Assembly (NCBI GenBank): GCA_034190875.2
Contig: CM067351.1
Location: 5,304,926 to 5,368,925, forward strand
DNA length: 64,000 bases
Source: Urechis unicinctus
Lineage: Eukaryota; Annelida; Polychaeta; Xenopneusta; Urechidae
Reading direction: 5' to 3'
Below the pieces are notes generated by a model that was given only the letters and a program-made list of their open reading frames with translations, was not told the origin of the DNA and made no database searches. Shown in pieces: positions 1 through 11,400 of the stretch. The position numbers and the translations under genes are program-made. Within the stretch, counting starts at the first letter, position 1; each line of letters starts with the position of its first letter.

Positions 1-2790
1 AGTGCTTCCAAATGATTTGTGTTTTTTATGACTGCATAACATGAATAAAAGAATCGAAGGAATCTTTATGTATATTGCAAAATAATGTACCGTCATGAAA
101 CTTTCGCTATTGCAGTCATTAATGTGAACAGCATCATCTTAATGACCGAAGCCCCATTATGTGGAATATTACCTTGGAAGATTTCTACCGTTGCCATTGT
201 CTTGATAATGCGCTTCAGCTTTTTGGCTAAAGATACGATTCATCGAGTGAAGCCAAGATAAAGTGTAAATATGCTCTATAACAAAGGCGCATTTTGCAGC
301 ACCCGACTGGTGCTGATAAGAAGAGAGCATTGCAGCCGGCCATTTTAATGACCAAGAACAATTGCCTTCCATCGCGCGATTTCTCCGTAAATGACAGCAG
401 TACAGCAATGTGGGTTATCATTCATGGTATATTACTATATAAATCGACTTTCGAATTACGAGATACAAGGAGGCTTTGTGTTTTCGTATCGCATAAAATC
501 ATTCCATTTACGATCAGCTTACTGATTTGATAAATCAACATTTGCGCTTGTAAGCGGACATTATACGAACCAAGGGATGCAAACACAAATGCAAGTACAC
601 ATTTTTATTAATTTGCTCTATCGTATCACAAATCCCTGTGTAATGTACATTAGTTGATAAATGTGCGACTGTGAAGACGTTGCTTGTGGATACATCCGGA
701 TGTGAAGCCGGTTTGGCGTCCCAATGTTACTATCCAGGATATTAAGGTTAAAGGTTACATTTACGCTTTTAAAACATCTAGTCTGTTCGCTGTTTCAAAA
801 TGTTTTCTTTAACAATTGATAACATTTATTTTAGTGACGCATATTCAAATATTGGAATACGTTAGTTAGCATCTATATACTAGATGACTGATTGTTGTGC
901 ATAATAAGATCAAACAAGAACAAACTTGTGTGCGATGCGTGACAATGAGAAACATATGCATGGTACTAGCACTGTATTAGAGCGAACTCGTTTAAATGCT
1001 AATACAGCAGGACACGTTAGCACAACGTTTTCATCATCGGTATTTATTTTGAGATTCATGCAACTTATGTGTTGCATATAGATTTTGTATCTTTCACATA
1101 CTTCATGTCTCGAGCGAAAATTTGCTTGATCGTATGGAAAAATGTCCCTAGCATTATATAAACCTGAGTGAATTCTAGCAGATATAAATGTGCTCATTAT
1201 GATGCTGTAAATGCTTCCATTAACTGACCATCGGCGTCTTAATATGCGAGTGAAAACCAATATAAAGTGTCATGCAATATTACACGTAAGAAATGTTCTC
1301 TGTTTTAATATTTTGCGTATGGCAGATAAAACATGCAGACATCCCTGACGAAAGCGCAAGGTTTACAATTGTGCTCTGATTTACCCTTAGATCGAAGGGT
1401 TTTGTCGCAGGCTGTGGGCACAAATATTGCATATGAGCCAACGTTTTACACTGGTTCGCGGTAAATTATGGGGAGCTTTAATAATTCAGACGATAAACCA
1501 CAAGCACGCGTAGGTAGACGGATATCACACAGCGACGCAAACTCCACGGCCTACACGTAATAACTCACATCCAAAGTGGTAAATCCCTCTCCTCTCAGAA
1601 CCGTTGTGACGGCATATGCGTCAGCGTATGAGTTATTTTATGGTTTCAGGTACACGGAAGTCTTCCTTAGTTGACACAATATTTCACCGACTGATGTTGC
1701 AAAAAGCACACTTTATCCACCAAAAGACGCCACTAAATACTTTGGTCACGTACTACCTGTGTGAGGCGGCAGCAAAGCACGCATGGCATTCGCAAGGCAT
1801 ACACAACGACGAATACAATTTTAGGGGTATATGGGACTTTCTTACAAATATATTAACTGCCAACAATACGCCAACGTGCGACGATACAATCATAATCGCT
1901 CACCTTATGTTGGCTTGTAATGCTGACATAGCAGGTAAGTGCCTATTGGTGGATCTCACCGCGTCGCATCAGTGTACTAGTGCAGGGTTTCCTTGAGTTA
2001 TTTATAATCTTTCATGTTTTAAGCTTATTTGCATTCCTCTTTGTAAACACTGTCCATTGTGTACATGCACGTTGCTGGGTCTGTAGACGACCTTCATTCT
2101 TGAAATACTCCCGCAATGAGATGAGACAGGCAAAGGATGTATGTAACGAAAATAAATCTGTTTACAGTCACCGTCAGGGCGATTTTCATGACATTCTAAT
2201 ACACTTTGATGATACCGTTACGCATGACAAGGTGCTTTACCACCACCTGATATTGCTTCGTAAACAAGATGTTAAAATAGAAAGACATCAGAAAGAGAGT
2301 TCAAATTTTTGTTATAGCCTTTACTTTTTGACCATCATTTAACAGCTAAACGCGATGACAAGCGATCGGCAGACCTCTTACTTTCAAAGTCACTCTTATT
2401 TAAATAACTGCATGCTTTCTGCTAGCTTTCTAGCTTATTGATTGATGTGTCGTAGATTGCAATGAAAATGCGGTGTTGCATCGATAATAGCAAATATATT
2501 TTAGTTCACAATCCATACAGTATCGCAAGCATTCACATTTACTCTAAATCTGGTGTTGGCATTGAAGAGTTGCGGTGTAGGGTATGAGTCATTGGTAGCA
2601 ACGCGCCATAAATGTTTCCAGATTTTACTTTATCGAGAGTCATATATATTGAAGATTAATAGTTTGCTGTGACGCTGCTCGTTTTGCCTACTATACGATA
2701 GGTTGTGACTTAATTAAGGATATCTTTGTTCAGTCAATTACTCGCTCGGACTATCGATAACTCAATACCATCTGAGTATAATAATTACAT
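1..2790 (+). repeat. Left arm, outer block of the giant inverted duplication
   Basis: This block matches 55,480-58,010 in reverse complement. Anchors I read directly are 285-365 with 57,650-57,735, 1,930-2,290 with 56,035-56,377, and 2,615-2,790 with 55,480-55,790. Identity is high but clearly diverged, with scattered small indels. The right copy carries about 150 extra bases near 55,600-55,750. The match is already present at base 1, so the duplication extends left of the window. Apart from the open frame listed at 1,932-2,342, I see no gene here; the other open frames (up to 126 codons) are not matched by an open frame in the partner arm. Confidence 0.85.
1932..2342 (+). CDS. Candidate conserved exon, hydrophobic segment (left copy)
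   Basis: Unrecognised protein. The frame opens just after a TAG that is also present in the partner copy (56,018-56,374, minus strand), and it has no upstream ATG, so if real it would be an internal exon; the ACATAG before it could serve as a splice acceptor. Codons 1,947-2,051 encode a tryptophan pair followed by a Leu/Phe/Ile-rich stretch that looks like a membrane segment (for example FLELFIIFHV). Across those 35 codons the two copies differ at 15 bases, of which 12 are third positions; 9 of 14 changed codons are synonymous. Further downstream the bias fades. Two small indels near 2,255-2,270 together preserve the frame. It may also be chance. Confidence 0.3.
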   Translation, partial: QVSAYWWISPRRISVLVQGFLELFIIFHVLSLFAFLFVNTVHCVHARCWVCRRPSFLKYSRNEMRQAKDVCNENKSVYSHRQGDFHDILIHFDDTVTHDKVLYHHLILLRKQDVKIERHQKESSNFCYSLYFLTII

Positions 2791-4463
2791 CACCGATGCA
2801 TCTGTGGAGCACATACGTGTGCCGGAAAATCGTATTAATCATTACCCTGCTTGTTGGTGTTTAGTATCGTGGTTACCTACCACATTTGTGAAGATTTGCA
2901 TAACAATACTAACGCTACCAGGCGCAGAATATTGTATTAAGTGCTGGCTTATAGATCCATACATATAACACTTTTGACTGACACGTACTTCATAAGCCCA
3001 TCATATTAATGTTTTACACCGTCTAAACTGCAAGCGGAGACAAATGAAGCGTAGTTGGAGTCATCTGACTTCACCTATTGCCTAACTAGTCACTGTTAAA
3101 TTCTGGCACGTTTCTTACGTTTCTTGGACATTATTGGCAGCAATGCCAACCAAAGGCGATGACTCACACACGGTCACAAGCCAAGTGCCACCAACACAAA
3201 GACGATGTTTTGCTTACGCATAGAGATGTATCTATAAAATGCATTTTACATAACAGTCAGTGCAATGTTAATTTGGTCCGCATTTTGCGTGTATACAACC
3301 AATTTATATTGTGATGCATCACCTCCAGACCTTACACGTGAAGCAAATGTCGTCCGCATTATTATGTCAACATAAACATCTTATCACTTAGTCTTAGTAC
3401 AATGTATTTTTTGAAACTTCATCATGTAGTTTTTAGTAGCTTGAGTTGATAATCCGCGCAATGATGCATGTATACACATGCTATATGCCGATGCTAACTG
3501 TATGTGTACGTCCAAATGTACCGTGAATCACTGATTTATACTTTTTTTTCGTCATCTGAACTCAATTTTTGTCGTTCCTGTTTTGCAGTTATATAAAGAT
3601 AAACATATTGGAAATAACAACATCATTATAATGTTGCGAATGTTAGAAACATATACAATATTTGGTGGAACGAGTCAACAATTTGCTGGCAGAGAGTTAA
3701 ATACATGAAATTGGCGATAGACAATGCTCATTTTACATTTACCTAAATCACGTGCCTCCGGGCACTCCAGTGATGGTCTAAAGATCAGGGCTTTATTGCA
3801 TCTTCTGGCCAATGTAAGATCCACTATAGTCAAATACCGATTCTAGCATTGTTATATTTCTGTCAGTCAACATAGCACCGGACCAGTGCCGTACAACGAC
3901 CATCCAAACTAATTAAGTTTACGGTTTGATGCGCTTTATCTACAAAGAAACCATTCGCTGTTATTGCTTGTCGTAGATTGGTGTATTGTTGCCAGAATGT
4001 ATGCACGGATTGTGTCACAATATAGGACCATATCTTTGTTATTACGACTAGACATATAGTGCTATTCTAATAATTGACAGATGAGATTGTCCATGAAAAA
4101 CCATATGCATTATGTTAACTGAGTTATCAATATTCCCCTCATCTAGGTCCCCTAGCAAAACATGAACGAAATCAAGCTATAGATAAATTGTGGACAATTA
4201 AACATGATTTAAGAACTTTTGCTTGCATTAAACAAAATCATACAACATACTTGAATGCAATAAAACGATCTGCATATTTTAGCATTTGTGTATCATAAAA
4301 TGCGTATAGTCACACGCTAAAGTTTGTTCCGCTCTGAACATTCCTTACTTCTTTTACGTTGATCATTGCCTGAATTGAATGCTTGTGTAGCATTTACTTA
4401 ACCCGCTGGGCTTCACTTATACGACCATTCCGCTCCAAACACCTATACTGGTTGACAGATCCG
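2791..4463. other. Gene-free AT-rich stretch, unmatched
   Basis: I see no recognisable gene, RNA or mobile element. Open frames here are at most about 80 codons and look random. I could not find the counterpart of this stretch in the right arm (about 53,000-55,480), so the inverted match seems to be interrupted here. Confidence 0.5.
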
Positions 4464-4710
4464 CGGTACTTAGTCGGATTAGGGGAACTACTTTCAACGC
4501 TTCTTAATTGCACCTACATCTACCTGAATGATTGCATCTACACCTTAACTATCTGGCAACGGTAGATGTATGTAGCTACTTTATATGCATTTGACACACA
4601 TTGAATAGGCATAGTGATAAACTTTTACGAAATGAATTACAACTAGCCATATCAATCCGCTCCGTTTTATTGGGCATTAAATTACAGGTAAGGTAGTAGA
4701 GTCATTTGCA
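4464..4710 (+). repeat. Tandem duplication, clean copy
   Basis: This 247-bp unit begins CGGTACTTAG and ends in AGAGTCATTTGCA. The same sequence follows immediately at 4,711-5,052 in an expanded form. The order of all shared blocks is the same in both copies, so this is a head-to-tail duplication. Confidence 0.9.
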
Positions 4711-5052
4711 CGGTACTTAGCTCTCTTTATAGGGGAACTACACATTCTCGAGAACAAGAATTACTTCCATGAATTGCACCTACATATTAAGTTGATCTAC
4801 CTGAATGATTGCATCTACACCTTAACTATATATGGCAACGGTAGATATATATATGTAGCTACTTTATATATATATATTTGACACACATTGAATAGGCATA
4901 GTGATATCTTATATATATATATATATATATAGTAAGTTCTGTATATAGATATGAAATATATATATTATACTAGCGATACATATGTATATATCAATAATGT
5001 GACTTCGTTTTTATATTGGCATTAAATTACAGGTAAGGTAGTAGAGCATTTG
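4711..5052 (+). repeat. Tandem duplication, copy peppered with TA insertions
   Basis: This is the second copy of 4,464-4,710, lengthened to 342 bp. Shared blocks such as TGATTGCATCTACACCTTAA, TTGACACACATTGAATAGGC and TTACAGGTAAGGTAGTAGAG are nearly unchanged. Between them, runs of TA/AT and a few other short segments have been inserted. Examples: the short run before GGCAACGG becomes TATATAT, and GATGTATGTAGC becomes GATATATATATGTAGC. A longer TA-rich insert replaces the segment after AGTGATA. It runs directly into a (GT)n tract. Confidence 0.85.
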
Positions 5053-5150
5053 TGTGATTGTGTGTGTGTGTGTGTGTGTGTGTGTATAGTAGGTGTGTTT
5101 GTGTGTGTGTCTCGAGTGTGTGTGTGTGTACATGTGTGTGTGTGTGTCCA
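5053..5150. repeat. Interrupted (GT)n microsatellite
   Basis: GT dinucleotides run from about 5,053 to 5,150, broken by short islands such as ATAGTAGGTGTG and CTCGAG. It follows the expanded duplication directly. Confidence 0.9.
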
Positions 5151-5180
5151 TGAAGCTGTTCTAGCACAACATGCTTCGAG

Positions 5181-5283
5181 TCCGGCTCGCGGGAAAAGTA
5201 AGGTCTGGTCGGTTTGATTGAGCCTGTACGGCAGATTGGGTGAGGAAGCTTGCGGTCAAAGACTCGACATTGCTTGCGTACCT
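5181..5283 (+). repeat. Direct repeat flanking a small ORF (copy 1)
   Basis: This 103-bp sequence recurs at 6,098-6,199 in the same orientation. Both start TCCGGYTCGC, both contain GAGCCT-TACGGC-GATTGGGTGAGG, and both end CACATTGCTTGCGTACC or CGACATTGCTTGCGTACC. The pair encloses 0.8 kb with one unusual open frame and two microsatellites. It could be the terminal repeats of a very small retroelement, or a local duplication. Confidence 0.75.
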
Positions 5284-5588
5284 TCTCTAAACATATTGGA
5301 AGACAGAGATGTGCCCCACCGAGCCACCAGGCTCAATGGTTCGAGTTAATGTGGCCAATACCGCCCGTAATGGCATCATATGCTGGGGGCGTTGCTGGTA
5401 TAGAAAGCTATACGATACAGCTATCACCGATTTGTCCACAAACTGCGCGTGTACAGCGTCGGCCAAACCGTCAAATTGCTTTGTCAGCGTGCCGAACTAT
5501 AAGAGAGTTATATGCGGAGTGCAATCAGCTGAGCGCCGAGGACAAGATCGCGTTCGCGTCAGTAATAAAAACAATTAAACAGCTGTAA
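5250..5588 (+). CDS. Hypothetical small ORF between direct repeats
   Basis: Unrecognised. This is an open frame of 112 codons; the first ATGs in frame are at 5,349 and 5,370, giving roughly 80 residues. Base composition is more balanced than in the AT-rich surroundings. The C-terminus (RTIRELYAECNQLSAEDKIA) looks like a charged amphipathic helix, which is why I keep it. It has no signal peptide or membrane segment that I can see. It lies between the direct repeats at 5,181 and 6,098, and I found no copy in the right arm. It could be a chance frame in a mobile fragment. Confidence 0.25.
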   Translation: MRSKTRHCLRTFSKHIGRQRCAPPSHQAQWFELMWPIPPVMASYAGGVAGIESYTIQLSPICPQTARVQRRPNRQIALSACRTIRELYAECNQLSAEDKIAFASVIKTIKQL

Positions 5589-5737
5589 TTGGCTCATTTC
5601 CGCCCCTGCAAGATCCTAGTTTTCAGCGAATGCTGCTTGATTTGCCAACGAACGCTTCGTTTATTGCATCCAAGAGCGTCTCTAACGTAAGAGCACAAAG
5701 ATAGTTTGTATACTCATTATGCATGTATGAATACGTA

Positions 5738-5882
<145 letters not shown>

Positions 5883-5904
5883 ATAAACATTCATATATAT
5901 TGTA

Positions 5905-5939
5905 AGTGTGTGTGTGTGTGAACATTCATGTATGTTTGT

Positions 5940-5990
<51 letters not shown>
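5905..5990. repeat. (GT)n microsatellite
   Basis: Two GT runs separated by a short island (AACATTCATGTATGTTTGTA), which repeats the island just upstream of it (AAACATTCATATATATTGTA). Confidence 0.95.
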
Positions 5991-6097
5991 TAGACAAATG
6001 TTTACAACGCCTGTCGATTGGAGTTTAATTCAATAATTGGCAAGGTCATACTTGTGCAGTTTAAAGGATAAAAACCACTCTGCACAGCAACCCCAAA

Positions 6098-6199
6098 TCC
6101 GGTTCGCAGAACAAATATGGTTGGTTCGGCTTGGGTGAGCCTCTACGGCGGATTGGGTGAGGTCATTTCCAGTCTAAGATTCCACATTGCTTGCGTACC
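6098..6199 (+). repeat. Direct repeat flanking a small ORF (copy 2)
   Basis: Diverged copy of 5,181-5,283, ending in TTGCTTGCGTACC. After it comes CTCATTTCTGCACCTGCAAG, which resembles CTCATTTCCGCCCCTGCAAG at 5,593, so a second, shorter duplicated block is present as well. Confidence 0.75.
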
Positions 6200-7484
6200 C
6201 TCATTTCTGCACCTGCAAGGTGTTTGCCGATACAGGTCATATGACGTTATTTCCATATCTCAAGTAGCTCTAGTATAGCATCTGGTGCATGATACACGCA
6301 CAGCACGATACATAAGGAGCCATGCGCTGGTCAGTCAGCATACGATAGATTCAGGAAGGGTAACAAAACTTAAATATAACGAAATATTTTACAATTTGCT
6401 ACTAATGACAGTAACTTTTAAAAAGCCCGACATGTGGCCTTGTTTTATGAATAAGCTGAATTCCGATAAAACACAAGCAATATTAAATTTACAATGGGGA
6501 CAAAGTTGTTGCATATCAGCGCTTTGCACGTCAAGCATTTTCACCTCAGTAAATGCTTCACCAAATAAGCACCTGCCAAGCAGCTGGTCTAGTGCTATTT
6601 CTGGTATAAACTGTCTGATCACAATGCCACAGTGTTCAACATTCCCTAACGGTGACCATGTATCAGTATTAACGTCCACGTTCTACCGTAGTCAACGGGG
6701 GCAACAAATCTATGCTAATTCAGTTACATAACGTAAATTCTTAACATTTTTTTTTTTATTCAACAAGCAACCCTTCGTGCGTACTATTCACTTGATTATC
6801 TACAAATCGGTAACACTATTTTGTGAGCTTGATATATTAAATGCATAAGGGAAATACGATAATGCATTACGTAACTGCTAACATCCGCGATACAAACTAA
6901 AGAGTACGCATCAGCATTGGCACAATGACTTATATTTATCAGATTATTGCGGCGAAAACAGCAGATATCTCTACTTCGGCATGATTTTTCTACCATAGCG
7001 GCTTTAATCCCTGTTGTGAATCGTAATGAATATTAGCAAGCAAATCCTATTGCCACACAACGGATAACAGAAAGAACTGTATGATTTTAATTTGCGATGC
7101 AAAGGTTCATGCGGCACAAAAAGAACACACTTGGCTCTCTATAGGTGCAAAACCACGCGGCTATCTGATTTGCCTGGATGACACATGCATTTGTACTGGT
7201 AAGCTGATTTGTGCTCACATTGCATTCTGATAGTAATCATTTTTTTATATTACAATAGTAAAATAGATTCCGTTCATAAAAGGGGTGTGCCTGTGTTATC
7301 ACTCAGGGGTGCCAGCAGTTTAAACGGTTATGATAAATTGATGCTCACTTTGATCACCACTAAGAAACACATCGGTTATATAAGTATTTAACCTTGACAG
7401 TAATTATGCATTATTTTGCATAAATATTGAAAACGTGATCCACCTAATACCTTCACAATTAATGAGTATCATGTTAAACTTTCA
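6200..7484. other. Gene-free AT-rich stretch
   Basis: The longest open frame (6,285-6,731, 148 codons) has no recognisable motif and no matching frame in the right arm. I see no RNA gene or element end. Confidence 0.45.
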
Positions 7485-7546
7485 AAAGTGCAATGCGGAA
7501 GACGTTTTAGTTTTTACATCAATAAGAAGCCTGCAGTTCTCACTGA

Positions 7547-8460
7547 ACAGTAAAACAGTCTAAAATCCATACTCATTACATATCCCTTGGTTGAGACATA
7601 GTCAAGTGCATTGCTTTTTTTATACATGTGTGTATCAAGTACGATTACTCCGCTCGCAACGTTATTATTTCAATTCAAGGAAGCATGCATTGTAGTAATA
7701 TTGATAACACTCCCTCTTTCCGCTGCTCACTTCATAATTTCAGAGTGATAAATGAGTTGCCCCAAATATTGACAAGCTGAAACTAGAAATCTTTTCAATC
7801 AGTGGAAGTTTCCTAAAACAGAACAACAAGCTGTAATGTTGCTGCGGTCCTGATATAGAGAATGTATGTAAAATAAAGCTAGTGACAGAAGAAGATTCTG
7901 AACAAACGACATCTTTAATTTTAGAGGTCACTGCACACAACACGAAACTGTAAAGTAGAGGTAGCGATTCATAATGTGACAAAAGCTTTAAATAGCGTTT
8001 AATCAATACGGTACGATTCCATCAACTTTGCTATGATACATAAAACAATAAACGAAGCGCATACTTTTAACGCATAAACCATGTATCTGCAGTCGTTTAT
8101 TCATTCATCCAAGAAACGGTCAATATTAGATAATAGAGAAGAATGACGCGTTCTTCTGCAGCGAGCACGTGCAGTGTGCCATCGTCAGGCGATTGCCACT
8201 TGACAGTGGAGGTTTGGGACATAGCTGTTCACTATTGATTTGTCTCTGTTAACAGCGCATACAGCAGCTAGTTTGTTTTCCAAATGCATAATTTCAGTAG
8301 GCATAGGTTCACAAAAACCATAAACCAATATATAACCGTTAAATGAGCACGTCTCAATGATTGTAATAAGCATTTGTTTTGTGTACCATTAATCATAGAA
8401 CATAGAATCGTCAGTGTATCTGCTTACAAAAATGCAGACGCAAACTGCTTAATGCATGAT
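7547..8460. repeat. Segment present only in the left arm
   Basis: On either side of this segment the left and right arms match (7,485-7,545 with 50,960-51,020, and from 8,460 with 50,940 downward). In the right arm the two flanks are joined directly at about 50,945-50,960. So about 0.9 kb was gained by the left arm or lost by the right. I see no terminal repeats or coding sequence in it. Confidence 0.65.
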
Positions 8461-11400
8461 CGATTTTGATGGAGGGGTAGAATACTGCGCCTGTTTTCGA
8501 TGTAGCCGCAAATCCACTACACTAATGAACACAAAATAAAATACAGCGTTTCACATTATCTTTTAATATACAAGATCGACAGTTCGTGATTAACAAGATC
8601 GACTCGATAAGTAGTTGAATTAGAGCATGCGTGAACAATCTACGTTAGCGATAATTGATAATGCAACATCTCTCGTGAAACTTTCCGACTTAATTGTATC
8701 AAGATAAATATATATTTTCCCTCTACTCGAAAGCCATAAGCCATCTATACGCAAAGCATGATACATTCATTAACTGACGATTTAGGCATAACGGTTTTTC
8801 AATCAATATATATCATACGAAGCCTATATGACCAAATTACAGTCACATTAGAGCCATCCCATTGCATACAACCGTTAGCTTCTGTGCTTAAAACCATGGC
8901 AGCAGAATACAAAGCTACAGAATCTTTTGCATTCAGTAAATTTGATCTTTACTGTCGTTATTCTGTATGATATATTGCCTCAAATTAAATACTGTTGAGG
9001 CGTAACTGAAAGGTGCCGTTAGCATGCATCAAGAAAGGGCACATGATTTCCAAACGCAGATCATATAGCAGAGCTGCGTTATTTCTAGCAATCTGTTGAT
9101 AGTGCTGTGTGTTTGGGGTTGATGCACTAGTTAACTACACATCCTTTCAATACCGGAACGCTCATTTTGAGTGAAATAACGAAATGTCTATGTGCATTGT
9201 AATTGAAACGTTCGGTGATCCTGGACTGAACTAGTACCTGACCTTGTCGAACAGTTTTTAACAAATTTGGCATAGACCCGGACATTATTTACCGATTCAA
9301 CGTTATAAGTTATTTTGCATCATTACATTAAGTTATGATTGATAACCCTGGATCTACCAAAGAAAATCAGCGCTCCTAATTTAGTAAGCGCTATTTTGTC
9401 ACTCTAAACATTGGAAGTGCCAAAGAAACGCACTATTGCTTGTAATTTCCATTTAATCACGTAGCCCATTAACAGGTGCACGCTTTTGTAAATAATATCA
9501 TGAAGGCGGACCCCTATAGCCCAGTTGCGTCGCGGCTCATGGAATTCTAATAATGAAAAACAAAACCCTCCCGATCACCGGGAACGATATATGCAGTAGA
9601 TGAGTGCATTATGGCCTTATTTAATTTGATTAACAATGAATTAGGTATTCTATGATATTGTCGTATTGGAGATCAACCAACTGCTATGATTATCACACTT
9701 TGAATGTGGAATATTTTTGATTTTATCGCAAGGTCATAAAACCTCGATGTTCGTGCAAAATGTCCTTTCGCATTTGTACATCCTGAATTTGATTAAAAAG
9801 CCAACGGTTGATTGTCATTCAGTTCATCTTTGGTGGTGAAACCTCATACTGATAGGTTATAAGCAACTATGAGTTTACGTAGGAAGCACAAAGTAGGTCC
9901 TCTAGCACTTCATCATTAGTTGAGCTGCAATTTTCTACAAATTCTGCCATAGACATGGTATTTGTTTTTCAACTATAGATTCGTCCCAAACCTCGTAATC
10001 CAACAAGCAGGATGGGATCACCCGACCTTTCTATATCAATACACCCATATATTCATGTGTGAGTTAGCAAACCCGCATCAGTCCCTAAACCCGCTATATG
10101 CAATGCTGTTGCGTAGTTCCCTGATAGCAGTACAGTATTTGGTGTTTTGTAACCTTCAAATGTTAGAATGAATACCTCTACCGTTTCATATGATCTCCAA
10201 TTGCAGGATATTTTCTCCCGCTAAAATGATATTATTGCACGAATATAGAATATTGTAAAACAATGTTATGCATTGGCAAGGTGGTTGTGCCAGACTGCAT
10301 GTTTTCAAGAATTGCGAAAAATCATTTGGCTGAGAACATATGCTAGAATATGTGCGCTTTGTTGTTGATAGTGCGATGCCTTAGGCTTGTTGATGCTGCT
10401 GTTGTTTTTGTATTAGGTTGTTTATGTTAAAGTGACGTAAATGATGAGAGACTGTAAGTGATAGGCAATCTAGGCAAGTTGTTTGGGTTCATATGCGACA
10501 ACAACAGAAGCTACAAAAGTCATAATACTAATCATGTTGGGTATATGATGCTTGTCAACATTGGGTTGACCCGCAGAAACTGCATATCAGATCAATGTCC
10601 GATACCGTTCGGCAAGGTAAGTTTTCGTATAAAGCACGAGAATCGCGATATCGGTGATTCATAATTGTTGAAAATTGGCATTGTTTGCTTTACTGGCATG
10701 ACTGTAGATATGGTTTTAATTGCAGCGTATATATAAAGTAGCATATTTAGCGTATACTCGTCACCATTCATACTACAGGCATCAGCCTCCAAAATGGGGA
10801 TGCTTAATGCTAACGAATGGCATTAGATAGCTTATACATGAAACATTTGAAGCATTATACCAATAATTGATATTGTCGTTCGTTATTAAATATGTCACAG
10901 TAACGATTGCGATATTAATAGACATATTATGGGCCATATTTAAATTCACCAGTAATATTGCATGGCAATCGAGAGATGTTGCCTTCGATTATTTAAAGAA
11001 TATTTTGGCACTTTACTGTTGCTAGTAACCCTATGTGATAATGCAATTTATAATTACCGTGCTGTCTCCGGGTGACTGTTTTGGCTGCAGAGGGCAAGAA
11101 CAAGATGTTTTTAACTACCTGCTTGTGAAGGTATTCCTGTTGACCAAGCAGCAGCCTGTAGCAGCTATGTGTACATTATCTCATCTACTGTATTGTGTAA
11201 TCGACCTATATTCACAACGGAGCCCTTCAGTAGCTAACGTCCGTTACACGTATAAGTATACTTACTTAAATTTCCTGCTAACGCATGATGCTTTCAAACG
11301 TTGCCAACCGTTGTTTGTTAGAGGCACAACTTGGATAAGCAGTTAAACAAAACTACACACGATAAGGTGAATGCCAATTACCTTCGCCGCCATTTATATG

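Noticed and set aside
6285-6731. 148-codon plus-strand frame
   Set aside because: It has no motif, no support from a second copy, and an overlapping minus-strand frame of similar quality.
9962-10171. Open frame whose first 33 codons match a frame at 47,089-47,283 in the opposite arm
   Set aside because: The differences fall mostly at first and second codon positions and change the residue, so nothing suggests selection on a protein; shared frames are expected in matched DNA.
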